A DNA stretch of 19,878 bases from Pseudomonadota bacterium (lineage in GTDB: Bacteria; Pseudomonadota; Alphaproteobacteria; Acetobacterales; Acetobacteraceae). Every line of letters begins with the position of its first letter. Within the stretch, counting starts at the first letter, position 1. The stretch is taken from the NCBI GenBank assembly GCA_021828605.1, contig JAJZEG010000173.1, positions 1-19,878 of the forward strand, read 5' to 3'. The notes under the pieces were generated by a model. The model saw only the letters and a list, made by a program, of their open reading frames with translations, was not told where the DNA came from and searched no databases. Below, piece by piece: positions 1 to 7,658 of this stretch. Made by a program: the position numbers and the translations under genes.

Positions 1-734
1 AAATCGCGCGCCTCATCCCGGCCAATCGTGTAATGATGCACCACCGCCAACGGGTAGGAGGTTTGCGCAATATGGATCCGCGCCAACGCCCGGAACGCCC
101 CGCCGGACAAATATAAATCACCGTCGCCGTCGCCCTGGGCGAACGGCACCGAGGCCAATTCAGCCTCCACAATCGCCCGCGCCCGCACCGGCTCTCCGCC
201 CGCCCGCTCGGCCAGGCGGATCACCCCGACCGGCAGGGTCATTGCCGGGCCGATCACCCCGCGCGCCATCCTGACCACTTCCAGCGAACCACCGCCCAAA
301 TCGGCCAAAACCCCGTTCGCCGCCGGAATCCCGCATAACACGCCCTCAGCCGATAACCGCGCCTCCGCCTCACCGGATAGCACCGTCACCGCCAAATTCG
401 GCACTTCGCGGCCAATTCGCGCCACGAACTCCGCGCCATTGGCCGCGTCGCGCACCGCCGAGGTCGCCAACGCCTCAAACGGCGTCGCCCCCATGGCGGC
501 GGCAATCGTCGCATAGCGACGCAGCACCACCATCGCTTCATCCATTGCGGCGGGATCGAGCTGGTTGGTGCTGATCAATCCACGCGCAAGGCGCAGCACC
601 GCTTTTTCGTTGAAAATCTGCACCGGGTTGCGTGATTCGCCCTCGAACACCACCAAGCGCACCGAATTCGATCCAAGGTCCACCACCGCACGCCGCAAGC
701 GCCGTCCTGCCGATAAATTCTGCCGATCCTGCAT
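1..734 (-). CDS. Ppx/GppA family phosphatase, N-terminal part (runs off window)
   Basis: An open frame on the minus strand runs from an ATG at 734 to the window edge, giving about 244 residues without a stop. The product fits the exopolyphosphatase / guanosine pentaphosphate phosphohydrolase family, cytosolic enzymes that hydrolyse polyphosphate or pppGpp. The N-terminal phosphate-binding motif DLGSNSVRLVVF lies near residues 14-25. The family segment EAEARLSAEGV follows, and then the second glycine-rich loop ADLGGGSLEVV, as expected of the actin/ASKHA fold. The C-terminal part lies outside, so Ppx and GppA cannot be told apart. The ribosome binding site is weak. The frame stays open upstream of 734, but I saw no better start. 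The gene is downstream of the lipase-like gene on the same strand, separated from it by a strong hairpin terminator, so it probably has its own promoter in 735-870. Confidence 0.9.
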   Translation of the reverse strand, partial: MQDRQNLSAGRRLRRAVVDLGSNSVRLVVFEGESRNPVQIFNEKAVLRLARGLISTNQLDPAAMDEAMVVLRRYATIAAAMGATPFEALATSAVRDAANGAEFVARIGREVPNLAVTVLSGEAEARLSAEGVLCGIPAANGVLADLGGGSLEVVRMARGVIGPAMTLPVGVIRLAERAGGEPVRARAIVEAELASVPFAQGDGDGDLYLSGGAFRALARIHIAQTSYPLAVVHHYTIGRDEARD

Positions 735-870
735 TCTGCCGTCATACCGCAGCGCAGCGTCTTTGAATAGAAAGTCCGAGCGCGTCAAAATCAGTCACTC
801 AAAACGCCATTGACGGCGACGCCCCAATGGGCACCGCCGCCAATGATTTGCACAGTTGCAGCATTGTTAA
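735..870. other. Short intergenic region upstream of the Ppx/GppA gene
   Basis: It should contain the Ppx/GppA promoter. I could not find a convincing -35/-10 pair. A small hairpin lies at 815-838: outer arms GGCG and CGCC, a 2x2 internal loop, then inner arms GCCC and GGGC around CAAT. It has no T-run, so it is not a normal terminator. Confidence 0.3.
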
Positions 871-908
871 AACATAAAGATAACCCGCCAGCGGGTCATC
901 TTTATGTT
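871..908 (-). terminator. Intrinsic terminator of the lipase-like gene
   Basis: This is an 18-base inverted repeat with arms at 871-888 and 891-908 that differ at one position (a wobble pair). The minus-strand arm reads AACATAAAGATGACCCGC and closes on a very small loop. Four T follow on the minus strand. It begins 8 nt after the lipase-like stop codon. The long AT-rich outer stem means both strands could form it, but only the minus strand has a gene ending here. Confidence 0.8.
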
Positions 909-916
909 ATCGCGCT

Positions 917-2020
917 CTAGCCCATAAAAACTTGGCCCGGATTCGCTGCCGAATAGCTTTGCAGGAATTGCGAGATCGTCATTGACGAGGCCTGGAACAC
1001 CGGCCCGGTCATGACGCCAATATGGTCAGCGGTGAAGGATACCGGCGACAAGGTGACGCCCAGATCATGCGCCTGCACGCCCGGAAGGTGATAATCGATC
1101 ACCCCACCCGCCAGATTGAGCAGATCGCCCAAATTACCGCCGGTGATCTGGCCTTTCGCCGCCGCCGCTTCGTTGAAGGTCGCGACGTCTTTGGTCAGCG
1201 TCGCCTGCGCCGACGGATCGCCGATCAACACCACCTGACCGAAATGCGGCAAGGCGCCGCCTTGGCCCGGCACATAAGCCGGCGCGTAAGGCTGTAGCCC
1301 CTGCACATCCGACGCATAGCTGCCGACCGGGTCGCCATAGGTCACGATATTGACGAAGTTCGAGCCGTTACCGACCGTGGTGGTCGATGTTGGAATCCCG
1401 GTCGATTCAAAGCCAATGCCGCCGAGGCCGGTTTGCTGCGCGACATATTCCGCTTCAATCCCGCCGAGCGAATGGCCGGTAACAAACACGTTGCTGGAGG
1501 AAATACCGACACTATTCGCATATTGCACGACCTGCTGCGCGAAGGTCAGCGCGCTGGTCTGGGCGGTCGAAATCTTGCCGGTATAGATCGTGCCATCGGC
1601 GCTGAGCTGCGCACCCAGGATCCCGAAATTATTGAGGAGGTTATCGCCGCCCGAGGTGCCCTGATACGCAATGATCACCTGCCCCTGCGTGGTAAGGTAG
1701 GCCTTCGCGGCCATGCCGGTTGTATTATTGGTGATGGCGATCGGGATCAGCCCATATTGCATAAAGGGCTGCATGTCCGGCGGCGTGCCAGACGTCGTAT
1801 ATTCGGCATTCGCCGCATTCAGAAACTGCGCGACCGTCGGGGTCAGGCCATCCATGCTCAGACTCTGCATCAGCGGCGCGAAAGTCGGCTTGACAGCGCC
1901 GACCATCGACATGCTGCCAGGCACGCCGATCGAACCGCTATCGATTGAGGTGAACGAGGATTGAACAACGGAACTAACCGTATTCGCCGACCCGCCACCA
2001 AAAAAATTAAACGAACCCAT
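917..2020 (-). CDS. Lipase-like alpha/beta hydrolase (class 3 lipase type)
   Basis: From the ATG at 2020 the protein has 367 residues. It carries the nucleophile elbow GHSLGG with Ser184, and an upstream AYQGT segment (118-122) resembling the oxyanion region of class 3 lipases. Candidate acid Asp230 lies in TYGDPVG and candidate His311 in DYHLPGV, which completes a plausible Ser-Asp-His triad for ester hydrolysis. There is no Sec or Tat signal peptide and no cysteine. The first 50 residues are rich in Gly, Ser, Thr and Val, which would fit export by a leaderless route such as type I secretion. That is inference: no GGxGxD repeats or transporter genes are visible. I chose 2020 because GGTGAGGAA precedes it. 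An in-frame ATG at 2050 overlaps the stop of a short upstream ORF and is a real alternative. The natural substrate is unknown. Confidence 0.75.
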   Translation of the reverse strand: MGSFNFFGGGSANTVSSVVQSSFTSIDSGSIGVPGSMSMVGAVKPTFAPLMQSLSMDGLTPTVAQFLNAANAEYTTSGTPPDMQPFMQYGLIPIAITNNTTGMAAKAYLTTQGQVIIAYQGTSGGDNLLNNFGILGAQLSADGTIYTGKISTAQTSALTFAQQVVQYANSVGISSSNVFVTGHSLGGIEAEYVAQQTGLGGIGFESTGIPTSTTTVGNGSNFVNIVTYGDPVGSYASDVQGLQPYAPAYVPGQGGALPHFGQVVLIGDPSAQATLTKDVATFNEAAAAKGQITGGNLGDLLNLAGGVIDYHLPGVQAHDLGVTLSPVSFTADHIGVMTGPVFQASSMTISQFLQSYSAANPGQVFMG

Positions 2021-2046
2021 TTCCTCACCTTTCCAATGCTGCGGCG

Positions 2047-2082
2047 TCATAAGCGCCGTTTGCGCATCAATGGGTCGGGCAT
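2047..2082 (-). CDS. Possible leader peptide of 11 residues upstream of the lipase-like gene
   Basis: A near-ideal ribosome binding site, AAGGAGGG, lies 4 nt before an ATG at 2082. The frame encodes MPDPLMRKRRL and stops with TGA at 2047-2049. The stop sits in TTATGA, so its last bases overlap an in-frame ATG (2050) of the downstream lipase-like gene. This is the best ribosome binding site in the neighbourhood, better than that of the lipase itself. Translational coupling or leader-peptide control is possible. The RKRR run could make it sensitive to basic amino acid supply, but that is conjecture. It could also be chance. Confidence 0.35.
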   Translation of the reverse strand: MPDPLMRKRRL

Positions 2083-2104
2083 CGACCCTCCTTGCTCGCA
2101 CAAT

Positions 2105-2134
2105 TTAACTAACGGTTAAAAACAAACCTGTCAA
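2105..2134 (-). promoter_or_regulatory. Candidate promoter/operator of the lipase-like gene
   Basis: On the minus strand a perfect -35 hexamer TTGACA lies at 2134-2129, overlapping the stop codon of the GNAT gene. No good -10 follows at 17 nt (TAGTTA at best). An inverted repeat TTAAC/GTTAA with a 5-nt spacer at 2105-2119 lies where a -10 or operator would be. This would let the lipase be transcribed apart from ettA and the GNAT gene. Confidence 0.3.
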
Positions 2135-2643
2135 TACTTGCGCACACTCTCATAAATAAGCATTGGCACCCCGGCGCGGGGGAAGCCGGAAACCTCAATC
2201 ATCCCAATCGCACCCAGCACCATGCGCGAGGCAAAATTATCCGCCCGCGCCACCGCCACGATCCGCGATAATTTTGCCTGTTCATGACCATAGCGCAGCG
2301 CCGCACCCGCCGCCTCGCGCGCGAGCCCGGCGCCGCGCACCTCGGGCCACATGGCAAAGCGTAGCGCGACGCCCAAGCCATCAGGGCGTTCCTGCAAGCC
2401 GGTAATCCCCAAAAACGCCCCCAGCCGCAGCCCGCGCACGCCCCAAATGCCAAATCCGTCGCGGCCCCAGCCGGCAACCTCGGCGGCCAACTCCTCGCCT
2501 ACCCGCTCACGGGTGCGCACCCCGCCCAGCATTAGCCCAAAGGCGCGCGGGTCGGTTTTCAGAGCCACCAAATCTTCCAGATCCGCCCAACCCACCGGCG
2601 TCATCCGCAGCCGCGCGGTGTTGAGCAGCCAGGCCGGATTCAT
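2131..2643 (-). CDS. GNAT family N-acetyltransferase, RimJ/RimL type
   Basis: The product has 170 residues, the usual length for the Acetyltransf_3 group, which moves an acetyl group from acetyl-CoA to an amine, often a protein N-terminus or small molecule. It opens with the typical strand LLNTARLRMTPVGWADLEDL. The acetyl-CoA-binding motif A lies near residues 95-120, with the pyrophosphate loop RGAGLA in place of the common RGKGLA. The following NFASRMVLGAIGM matches the usual N-x-x-S-x-x-(V/L)-(L/M)-x-x-x-G-(M/F) ending. It starts 15 nt after the ettA stop on the same strand, so it is likely co-transcribed with ettA. Substrate cannot be read from sequence. Confidence 0.85.
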   Translation of the reverse strand: MNPAWLLNTARLRMTPVGWADLEDLVALKTDPRAFGLMLGGVRTRERVGEELAAEVAGWGRDGFGIWGVRGLRLGAFLGITGLQERPDGLGVALRFAMWPEVRGAGLAREAAGAALRYGHEQAKLSRIVAVARADNFASRMVLGAIGMIEVSGFPRAGVPMLIYESVRKY

Positions 2644-2658
2644 CTCAAGGTCATCGCT

Positions 2659-4338
2659 CTAGCGGCTGAGTGGACGATATTTGATCCGGTGCGGCTCAGT
2701 CGCATCGGCCCCGAGACGGCGCCGCTTATCTTCCTCATAATCCTGGAAATTCCCCTCGAACCATTCAACATGCGAATCACCCTCGAACGCCAAAATATGG
2801 GTGGCCAGCCGGTCCAAAAACCACCGGTCATGCGAGGTGATCACCGCGCAACCCGGAAACTCCATCAGCGCCTCTTCCAGCGCCCGCAACGTATCGACAT
2901 CCAAATCATTGGTCGGCTCGTCGAGCAAAATCACATTATGCTCGCCCTTCAGCATTTTCGCTAAATGCACCCGGTTACGCTCACCACCGGACAAAATCCC
3001 AACCTTCTTTTGCTGATCCGAGCCTTTGAAATTGAACGCCCCCACATAGGCGCGCGACTGCACCGTGCGCTTGCCCAAATGGATCACGTCGGTGCCGCCG
3101 GAAATTTCCTCCCACACCGTTTTGTCACCATCCAGACTATCGCGCGACTGATCCACATAGCCCAGTTTCACCGTATCACCGACCTCTAACGCACCGTCAT
3201 CGGGCGTTTCCTTGCCGGTGATCATCCGAAACAAGGTGGTTTTGCCCGCGCCATTCGGCCCGATCACACCAACAATGCCCCCCGGCGGCAATTTGAAGCT
3301 GAGCGCATCGATCAGTAAATTATTGCCATAGCCTTTACGCAACTGCCTGGCCTCGATCACAATTCCGCCCAAACGCGGCCCTGGCGGGATAATAATTTCC
3401 GCAATCCCGCCCACCTGCTCCTGCGATTTCGCCAACATATCCTCATAGCGGGTGATCCGCGCCTGGCTTTTAGCCTGGCGTGCCTTCGGGCTGGCGCTGA
3501 TCCAATCGCGTTCCTCGCGCAGCGCGCGCTGGCGGGCGGATTCCTCTTTTTCCTCCTGCGCCAGCCGCTTTTGTTTCTGATCCAGCCAGGCGGTGTAATT
3601 ACCTTCGAACGGATAGCCGCGCCCGCGTTCGAGTTCGAGAATCCAGTTGGTGACATTTTCAAGAAAATACCGATCATGGGTCACCACAATCACCGTGCCG
3701 GCAAAGTTTTGCAGGGTCTTTTCCAACCAAGCCACTGATTCCGCGTCCAAATGGTTAGTCGGTTCATCAAGCAACAGCAAGTCCGGCTGTTCGAGCAACA
3801 ACCGGCACAACGCCACTCGCCGCCGCTCGCCGCCGGACAAATTGCCCACCGCCGCCTCAGCCGGCGGGCAACGCAACGCATCGAGCGCGATATCAATCCG
3901 CCGATCCAAATCCCAACCGTCCTCAGCGTCGATTTTTTCCTGCAAGCGCGCCTGCTCGGCCAGCAGATCATTCATTTTCTCATCGTCCATCGGCTCGGCG
4001 AATTCTTCGGAAATCGCATTGAACCGGGCAATCGCCCCGCGCAAATCAGCAAAAGCCAGCGCCACATTGTCGCCCACGGTCAAATCGGGCTCCAAATGTG
4101 GCTCCTGCGACAAATACCCAACCCGCACGCCCTCCGCCGCCCAAGCCTCGCCGCCAAATTCCTTCTCGATCCCGGCCATAATTTTCAACAAGGTCGATTT
4201 GCCGGCGCCATTGACGCCCAACACGCCGATTTTCACCCCCGGCAAAAATGACAGGGTAATTCCCTTGAATACCTCGCGCCCGCCCGGAAAGGCTTTGGTG
4301 AGGTCTTTCATCACGTAAACATATTGATAAGCGGCCAT
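2659..4338 (-). CDS. ettA: Energy-dependent translational throttle protein EttA (ABC-F)
   Basis: This is a cytosolic ABC-F ATPase that binds the ribosomal E site and gates early elongation according to ATP/ADP level (known for E. coli EttA). From the ATG at 4338 it has 559 residues, close to the E. coli 555. Domain 1 has Walker A GVNGAGKST (41-49), signature NLSGGERRR (166-174) and Walker B LLLLDEPTNHLD (187-198). An arm insert lies between Walker A and the signature, and a charged linker near 250-305. Domain 2 has Walker A GPNGAGKTT (360-368), signature LSGGERNR and Walker B LLDEPTNDLD. The start MAAYQYVYVM and the end DYEEDKRRRLG are typical of EttA and not of other ABC-F groups. A TTG five codons upstream is less likely because AGGA lies only 2 nt from it. 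Confidence 0.95.
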   Translation of the reverse strand: MAAYQYVYVMKDLTKAFPGGREVFKGITLSFLPGVKIGVLGVNGAGKSTLLKIMAGIEKEFGGEAWAAEGVRVGYLSQEPHLEPDLTVGDNVALAFADLRGAIARFNAISEEFAEPMDDEKMNDLLAEQARLQEKIDAEDGWDLDRRIDIALDALRCPPAEAAVGNLSGGERRRVALCRLLLEQPDLLLLDEPTNHLDAESVAWLEKTLQNFAGTVIVVTHDRYFLENVTNWILELERGRGYPFEGNYTAWLDQKQKRLAQEEKEESARQRALREERDWISASPKARQAKSQARITRYEDMLAKSQEQVGGIAEIIIPPGPRLGGIVIEARQLRKGYGNNLLIDALSFKLPPGGIVGVIGPNGAGKTTLFRMITGKETPDDGALEVGDTVKLGYVDQSRDSLDGDKTVWEEISGGTDVIHLGKRTVQSRAYVGAFNFKGSDQQKKVGILSGGERNRVHLAKMLKGEHNVILLDEPTNDLDVDTLRALEEALMEFPGCAVITSHDRWFLDRLATHILAFEGDSHVEWFEGNFQDYEEDKRRRLGADATEPHRIKYRPLSR

Positions 4339-4373
4339 GGTGCGGTATCCCAATTCCTGAAAGCGTCAAAGCC

Positions 4374-4402
4374 GGTATAGAAACACCCTAGCTGCGGAGC
4401 AA
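4374..4402 (-). promoter_or_regulatory. Candidate ettA promoter
   Basis: On the minus strand TTGCTC (4402-4397) and TATACC (4379-4374) are separated by 17 nt, ending 35 nt before the ettA start. Spacing is ideal but the hexamers match only in part, so this is tentative. Confidence 0.3.
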
Positions 4403-4458
4403 CCAACCGACACACCAATCCACACGCACCCCTTGCGCTTCATCCACGTCCCTTGATA

Positions 4459-4473
4459 TGTAATATTATTACA
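4459..4473. promoter_or_regulatory. 15-bp perfect palindrome, candidate operator of the Lrp/AsnC regulator
   Basis: TGTAATA, one T, TATTACA form a perfect AT-rich palindrome in an otherwise G+C-rich intergenic region between divergent ettA and the Lrp/AsnC gene. It ends 24 nt before the regulator's likely start. Lrp/AsnC proteins commonly bind AT-rich 15-bp palindromes and repress their own genes, so self-regulation is a reasonable inference. It may overlap the regulator's own promoter. Confidence 0.45.
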
Positions 4474-4497
4474 AGAACCCCAACGCCGGTGATGTCC

Positions 4498-5010
4498 ATG
4501 ACCGACCCTGTTGCGCCGCTCGCCCTCTCGAGCCCCCCCATGCGTAGTGGCGCCCCTCAACTCGATGATATTGATCGGCGGATTCTGACCGAATTACAAA
4601 ATGACGGTCGGATGACCAATGTCGAACTCGCCGGTCGTGCCGGCATCTCACCGCCGCCTTGCCTGCGCCGGGTCCGCCGCCTCGAAGAATCCGGCCTGAT
4701 ACGTGGCTACCATGCCGATACTGACCCGCAAAAACTCGGCTGGCAAATCCAGTTTTTCGCGATTATCGGCTTGGAGAGTCAGCGCCAGACCGTGCTCGAC
4801 AGCTTTACCGCGCTGATCGCCGGCTGGGACGAGGTCCGCGAATGTCACATGATTCGCGGCGGCGGCGATTTCCTGATGCGCTTCCTCGCCCGCGACGCCG
4901 CGCATGAGAATGAAATCACCGAAAAACTGATCGCCGCACCGCAAGTCGCCAAGGTGCAGACCCTGCAAACGATTCGCACCATGATCATGCATGCGGGCGT
5001 GCCGCTCTAA
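4498..5010 (+). CDS. Lrp/AsnC family transcriptional regulator
   Basis: From the ATG at 4498 the product has 170 residues. An N-terminal winged helix-turn-helix spans about residues 22-70 (LDDIDRRILTELQNDGRMTNVELAGRAGIS, with the recognition helix in PPPCLRRVRRLEESGLIRGY). The RAM ligand-binding/oligomerisation domain follows to the end. Such proteins are DNA-bound octamers that sense amino acids. I chose 4498 because GGTGAT lies 4 nt before it. Starts at 4492 and 4540 are also possible, and 4540 would give 156 residues, nearer the family norm. It heads a plus-strand run (next start 31 nt away), but those genes are not amino-acid enzymes, so the regulon may lie elsewhere. Confidence 0.9.
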   Translation: MTDPVAPLALSSPPMRSGAPQLDDIDRRILTELQNDGRMTNVELAGRAGISPPPCLRRVRRLEESGLIRGYHADTDPQKLGWQIQFFAIIGLESQRQTVLDSFTALIAGWDEVRECHMIRGGGDFLMRFLARDAAHENEITEKLIAAPQVAKVQTLQTIRTMIMHAGVPL

Positions 5011-5041
5011 CCCTTCCCCCCCGGCTGCAATCGAGCGTCAG

Positions 5042-5947
5042 ATGATCACCACGCGCCAAATCACCGCGAATGGCCTTAATTTCACCCTCGATTGCGCGGG
5101 GGACGGCCCAGATCTTGCTTTATTCCTGCATGGTTTTCCGGAATCGCGTTTTTCCTGGCGCGACCAACTCCCTGCGTTGGCTGCCCTCGGCTACACCGCC
5201 TGGGCGCCTGATTTGCGCGGCTATGGCCATTCATTCCGCCCCGCCGGGGTGAGTGCGTACCGGATCTCCGAGCTGCTCACCGATATCGCCGCTTTGATCG
5301 ATGCCGCCCGCGCCGAGGGCAAAACCGGCAAGCTCGTGCTGATCGGCCATGATTGGGGCGGCGCGCTCGGCTGGTTCTTTGTGCTCAACCATATCCGACC
5401 GGTCGATCGGTTCATTGTGATGAACCTGCCGCACCCCGATTTATTCGCGCGCGGTCTGAAGACCCTGCGTCAGCTGCGCAAATCCTGGTATATTTTCTGG
5501 TTCCAAATCCCCTTTCTGCCCGAGCGCGTGCTCGCCGCGCGCAATGCCGCCTGGATCGCCCACGCCTTTCGCGGCTCCGCCATCAACAAATCCCGCTTCC
5601 CCGACAGCGTGCTCGATGTCTATCGCAGCAACGCGCTGATCCCCGGCGCCCTTACCGCGATGATCAACTGGTATCGCGCCAATTTTCGCAACCCGTTCCG
5701 CGCTCTGCCGCCTGCCAAAATCCTCGACACCCCTACTCTGATGATCTGGGGCGAGCACGACATCGCCCTCGGCCTCGAACTCACCCACGGCACCGAGGCG
5801 CTGGTGCGCGATTTCACCCTGCGCACCATCCCGACCGCCTCGCACTGGGTGCAGCAGGACGAACCCGAGATCGTCAATCGCCTGATCAGCGACTGGCTCA
5901 GCGCGTCATGCTCTGGCGGCGAGCCGGTGCCGACCAGCCAACCCTGA
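5042..5947 (+). CDS. Alpha/beta hydrolase, epoxide hydrolase-like
   Basis: The product has 301 residues from the ATG at 5042 and looks cytosolic. It has the oxyanion motif HGFPESRFSW (30-39) and an aspartate nucleophile, Asp104, in GHDWGG, which marks the epoxide hydrolase / haloalkane dehalogenase branch rather than a serine esterase. Asp240 (WGEHDIAL) and His268 (SHWVQQDEP) complete the triad. Lid tyrosines Tyr150 (KSWYIFWFQIP) and Tyr211 (NWYRANFRNP) sit where epoxide hydrolases hold the two tyrosines that polarise the epoxide, which favours epoxide over halide substrates. An in-frame start at 4991 would overlap the preceding regulator and gives an atypical N-terminus. Natural substrate is unknown. 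Confidence 0.85.
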   Translation: MITTRQITANGLNFTLDCAGDGPDLALFLHGFPESRFSWRDQLPALAALGYTAWAPDLRGYGHSFRPAGVSAYRISELLTDIAALIDAARAEGKTGKLVLIGHDWGGALGWFFVLNHIRPVDRFIVMNLPHPDLFARGLKTLRQLRKSWYIFWFQIPFLPERVLAARNAAWIAHAFRGSAINKSRFPDSVLDVYRSNALIPGALTAMINWYRANFRNPFRALPPAKILDTPTLMIWGEHDIALGLELTHGTEALVRDFTLRTIPTASHWVQQDEPEIVNRLISDWLSASCSGGEPVPTSQP

Positions 5948-5972
5948 TCATTTCTGCATTGGATAGGCCCAG

Positions 5973-6617
5973 ATGACCGACAAACCCCGCCCGATCACCT
6001 ATTATTTCTCGATGTCCTCGCCCTGGACCTATTTCGGCCATGCCCGGTTCATCGCCCTCGCCGCCCGCCATCATTTGACCATCGAGATGCGGCCGATCCC
6101 GCTCCTGCGCCTGTTCCCCGAAACTGGCGGCCTGCCCGCGCCGCGCCGCCATCCCACCCGCCAAGCCTATCGCCTGATCGAACTCCAACGCTGGTCCGCG
6201 GCGTTGGGAATCCCGATCAATCCGCTCCCTCAATTCTTCCCTTTCGATGTTTCGCTCCTGGACCGATTGGTGATCGCATTCTGCGCGGCCGACCATGACC
6301 CTAACCGTTTCATGGCGCTGGCCTGGGCCGGGATTTGGCAGCACGAACGCAATCTGGCCGACCCGACGGTGTGCGCCGATTTACTCGCGCAAGCCGAGGC
6401 GCCGGCCAGCCTGCTCGCCGCCGCCGATGCGCCCGCCACGCAAGCGCGCTATGAGGCCAATCTGGCGGCGGCGCTGGAGGCGGATATTTTCGGCGCGCCC
6501 AGCTATGTGCTCGATGGCGAGCCGTTCTGGGGCCAGGATCGGCTGAGTTTGCTGGACGCCACGCTGGTCAGCGGTCGCCCGCCAATGACCGCCGCTATCG
6601 TCCAGAATAATCAATAA
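5973..6617 (+). CDS. 2-hydroxychromene-2-carboxylate isomerase-like (DsbA fold / kappa GST)
   Basis: The product has 214 residues and belongs to the thioredoxin-fold DsbA group that includes HCCA isomerases and kappa-class glutathione transferases. The N-terminal YYFSMSSPWTYFGH carries the conserved serine (Ser16) that activates glutathione in the characterised isomerase NahD. The C-terminal IFGAPSYVLDGEPFWGQDRL (about residues 174-193) has the cis-proline loop GAPSYV and the family hallmark FWGQDRL. The reaction in NahD is a glutathione-dependent isomerisation in naphthalene breakdown. No other aromatic-degradation gene is present here, so a general glutathione-linked role is more likely. 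It lies 25 nt after the epoxide hydrolase-like gene and 42 nt before trxB. Confidence 0.87.
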   Translation: MTDKPRPITYYFSMSSPWTYFGHARFIALAARHHLTIEMRPIPLLRLFPETGGLPAPRRHPTRQAYRLIELQRWSAALGIPINPLPQFFPFDVSLLDRLVIAFCAADHDPNRFMALAWAGIWQHERNLADPTVCADLLAQAEAPASLLAAADAPATQARYEANLAAALEADIFGAPSYVLDGEPFWGQDRLSLLDATLVSGRPPMTAAIVQNNQ

Positions 6618-6659
6618 AAAGTTTTGCCGATTTAATGATATCGGCTACAGGAATGCACC

Positions 6660-7643
6660 ATGGCTGAGACGATTGAAACCAAACTGCTCATCATCGGCGC
6701 GGGCCCTGCCGGCTATACCGCCGCCATCTATGCCGCGCGTGCCAACCTCGCCCCGGTTCTGGTCGCCGGGCTGCAGCCCGGTGGTCAGCTGACCATCACC
6801 ACCGATGTCGAAAATTATCCCGGCTTCGCTCAGGCGATCCAAGGCCCCTGGCTCATGGACCAAATGCAGGCCCAGGCCGCTCATGTCGGCACCAGGATTA
6901 TCCAGGACATCATTGTCTCGGTCGATTTCGCCACCACCCCGCTCACCGCAATCGGCGATTCCGGCGCCATTTATCGTGCCGACGCCGTGGTGATTGCCAC
7001 CGGCGCCCAAGCGCGCTGGCTCGGCCTGCCATCGGAGCGGCAGTTCCAGGGCGGCGGCGTTTCTGCCTGCGCCACCTGTGACGGGTTCTTTTTTCGCGGC
7101 AAGCATGTCGCGGTCATCGGCGGCGGCAATACCGCCGTCGAGGAAGCCTTATTCCTCACCCATCACGCTGCCTCCGTCACCCTGATCCACCGGCGCGATC
7201 AGCTGCGCTCGGAAAAAATCCTCCAGGACCGGCTATTCGCCCACCCGAAAATCTCGGTGATCTGGAACGCCCAGGTCGAGGAAATTTTGGGCGAGCTCAA
7301 TCCCGCACGGGTCACCGGCCTGCGTCTCGCCGATACTAAAACCGGCGCCACCCGCAGGCTGGATGTCGATGGCGTGTTTGTCGCCATCGGCCATGATCCG
7401 GCCACCGCGTTATTCCATGATCAAATCGCCATCGACGCCGAGGGCTATATCAAAATCACCCCCGGCTCGACCCAAACCTCGCACCGCGCCGTGTTCGCCG
7501 CCGGAGACGTCGCCGACCGGGTGTTCCGCCAGGCGGTTACCGCCGCTGGCACTGGCTGCATGGCGGCGTTGGAGGCGGAGCGGTATTTGGCTGAGGCGCA
7601 ACAAGCGACCGATCACGACAGAGGCGCGGCTGCGGCCGCTTAG
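6660..7643 (+). CDS. trxB: Thioredoxin-disulfide reductase
   Basis: This FAD enzyme passes electrons from NADPH to thioredoxin in the cytosol. The 327-residue product has the FAD-binding loop GAGPAG (13-18), the redox-active CATC pair (Cys137, Cys140) followed by DGFFF, the NADPH loop GGGNTAVEEA (154-163), and the C-terminal FAD motif FAAGDVAD. Order and spacing match low-molecular-weight bacterial TrxB. AGGA lies 8 nt before the ATG. A small hairpin (GCCGAT/ATCGGC, 6626-6645) occupies the 42-nt gap upstream but has no T-run. A LysR regulator starts 15 nt downstream. Confidence 0.96.
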   Translation: MAETIETKLLIIGAGPAGYTAAIYAARANLAPVLVAGLQPGGQLTITTDVENYPGFAQAIQGPWLMDQMQAQAAHVGTRIIQDIIVSVDFATTPLTAIGDSGAIYRADAVVIATGAQARWLGLPSERQFQGGGVSACATCDGFFFRGKHVAVIGGGNTAVEEALFLTHHAASVTLIHRRDQLRSEKILQDRLFAHPKISVIWNAQVEEILGELNPARVTGLRLADTKTGATRRLDVDGVFVAIGHDPATALFHDQIAIDAEGYIKITPGSTQTSHRAVFAAGDVADRVFRQAVTAAGTGCMAALEAERYLAEAQQATDHDRGAAAAA

Positions 7644-7658
7644 GGGATGGCATAGGGC

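Noticed and set aside
5973..6617. Aromatic (naphthalene) degradation pathway suggested by the HCCA isomerase-like gene
   Set aside because: No dioxygenase, dehydrogenase or aldolase genes accompany it. The family is broad and includes kappa-class glutathione transferases.
6626..6645. Hairpin GCCGAT/ATCGGC between the isomerase-like gene and trxB as a terminator
   Set aside because: The stem is only 6 bp with an 8-nt loop and no T-run follows, so it probably does not end transcription.
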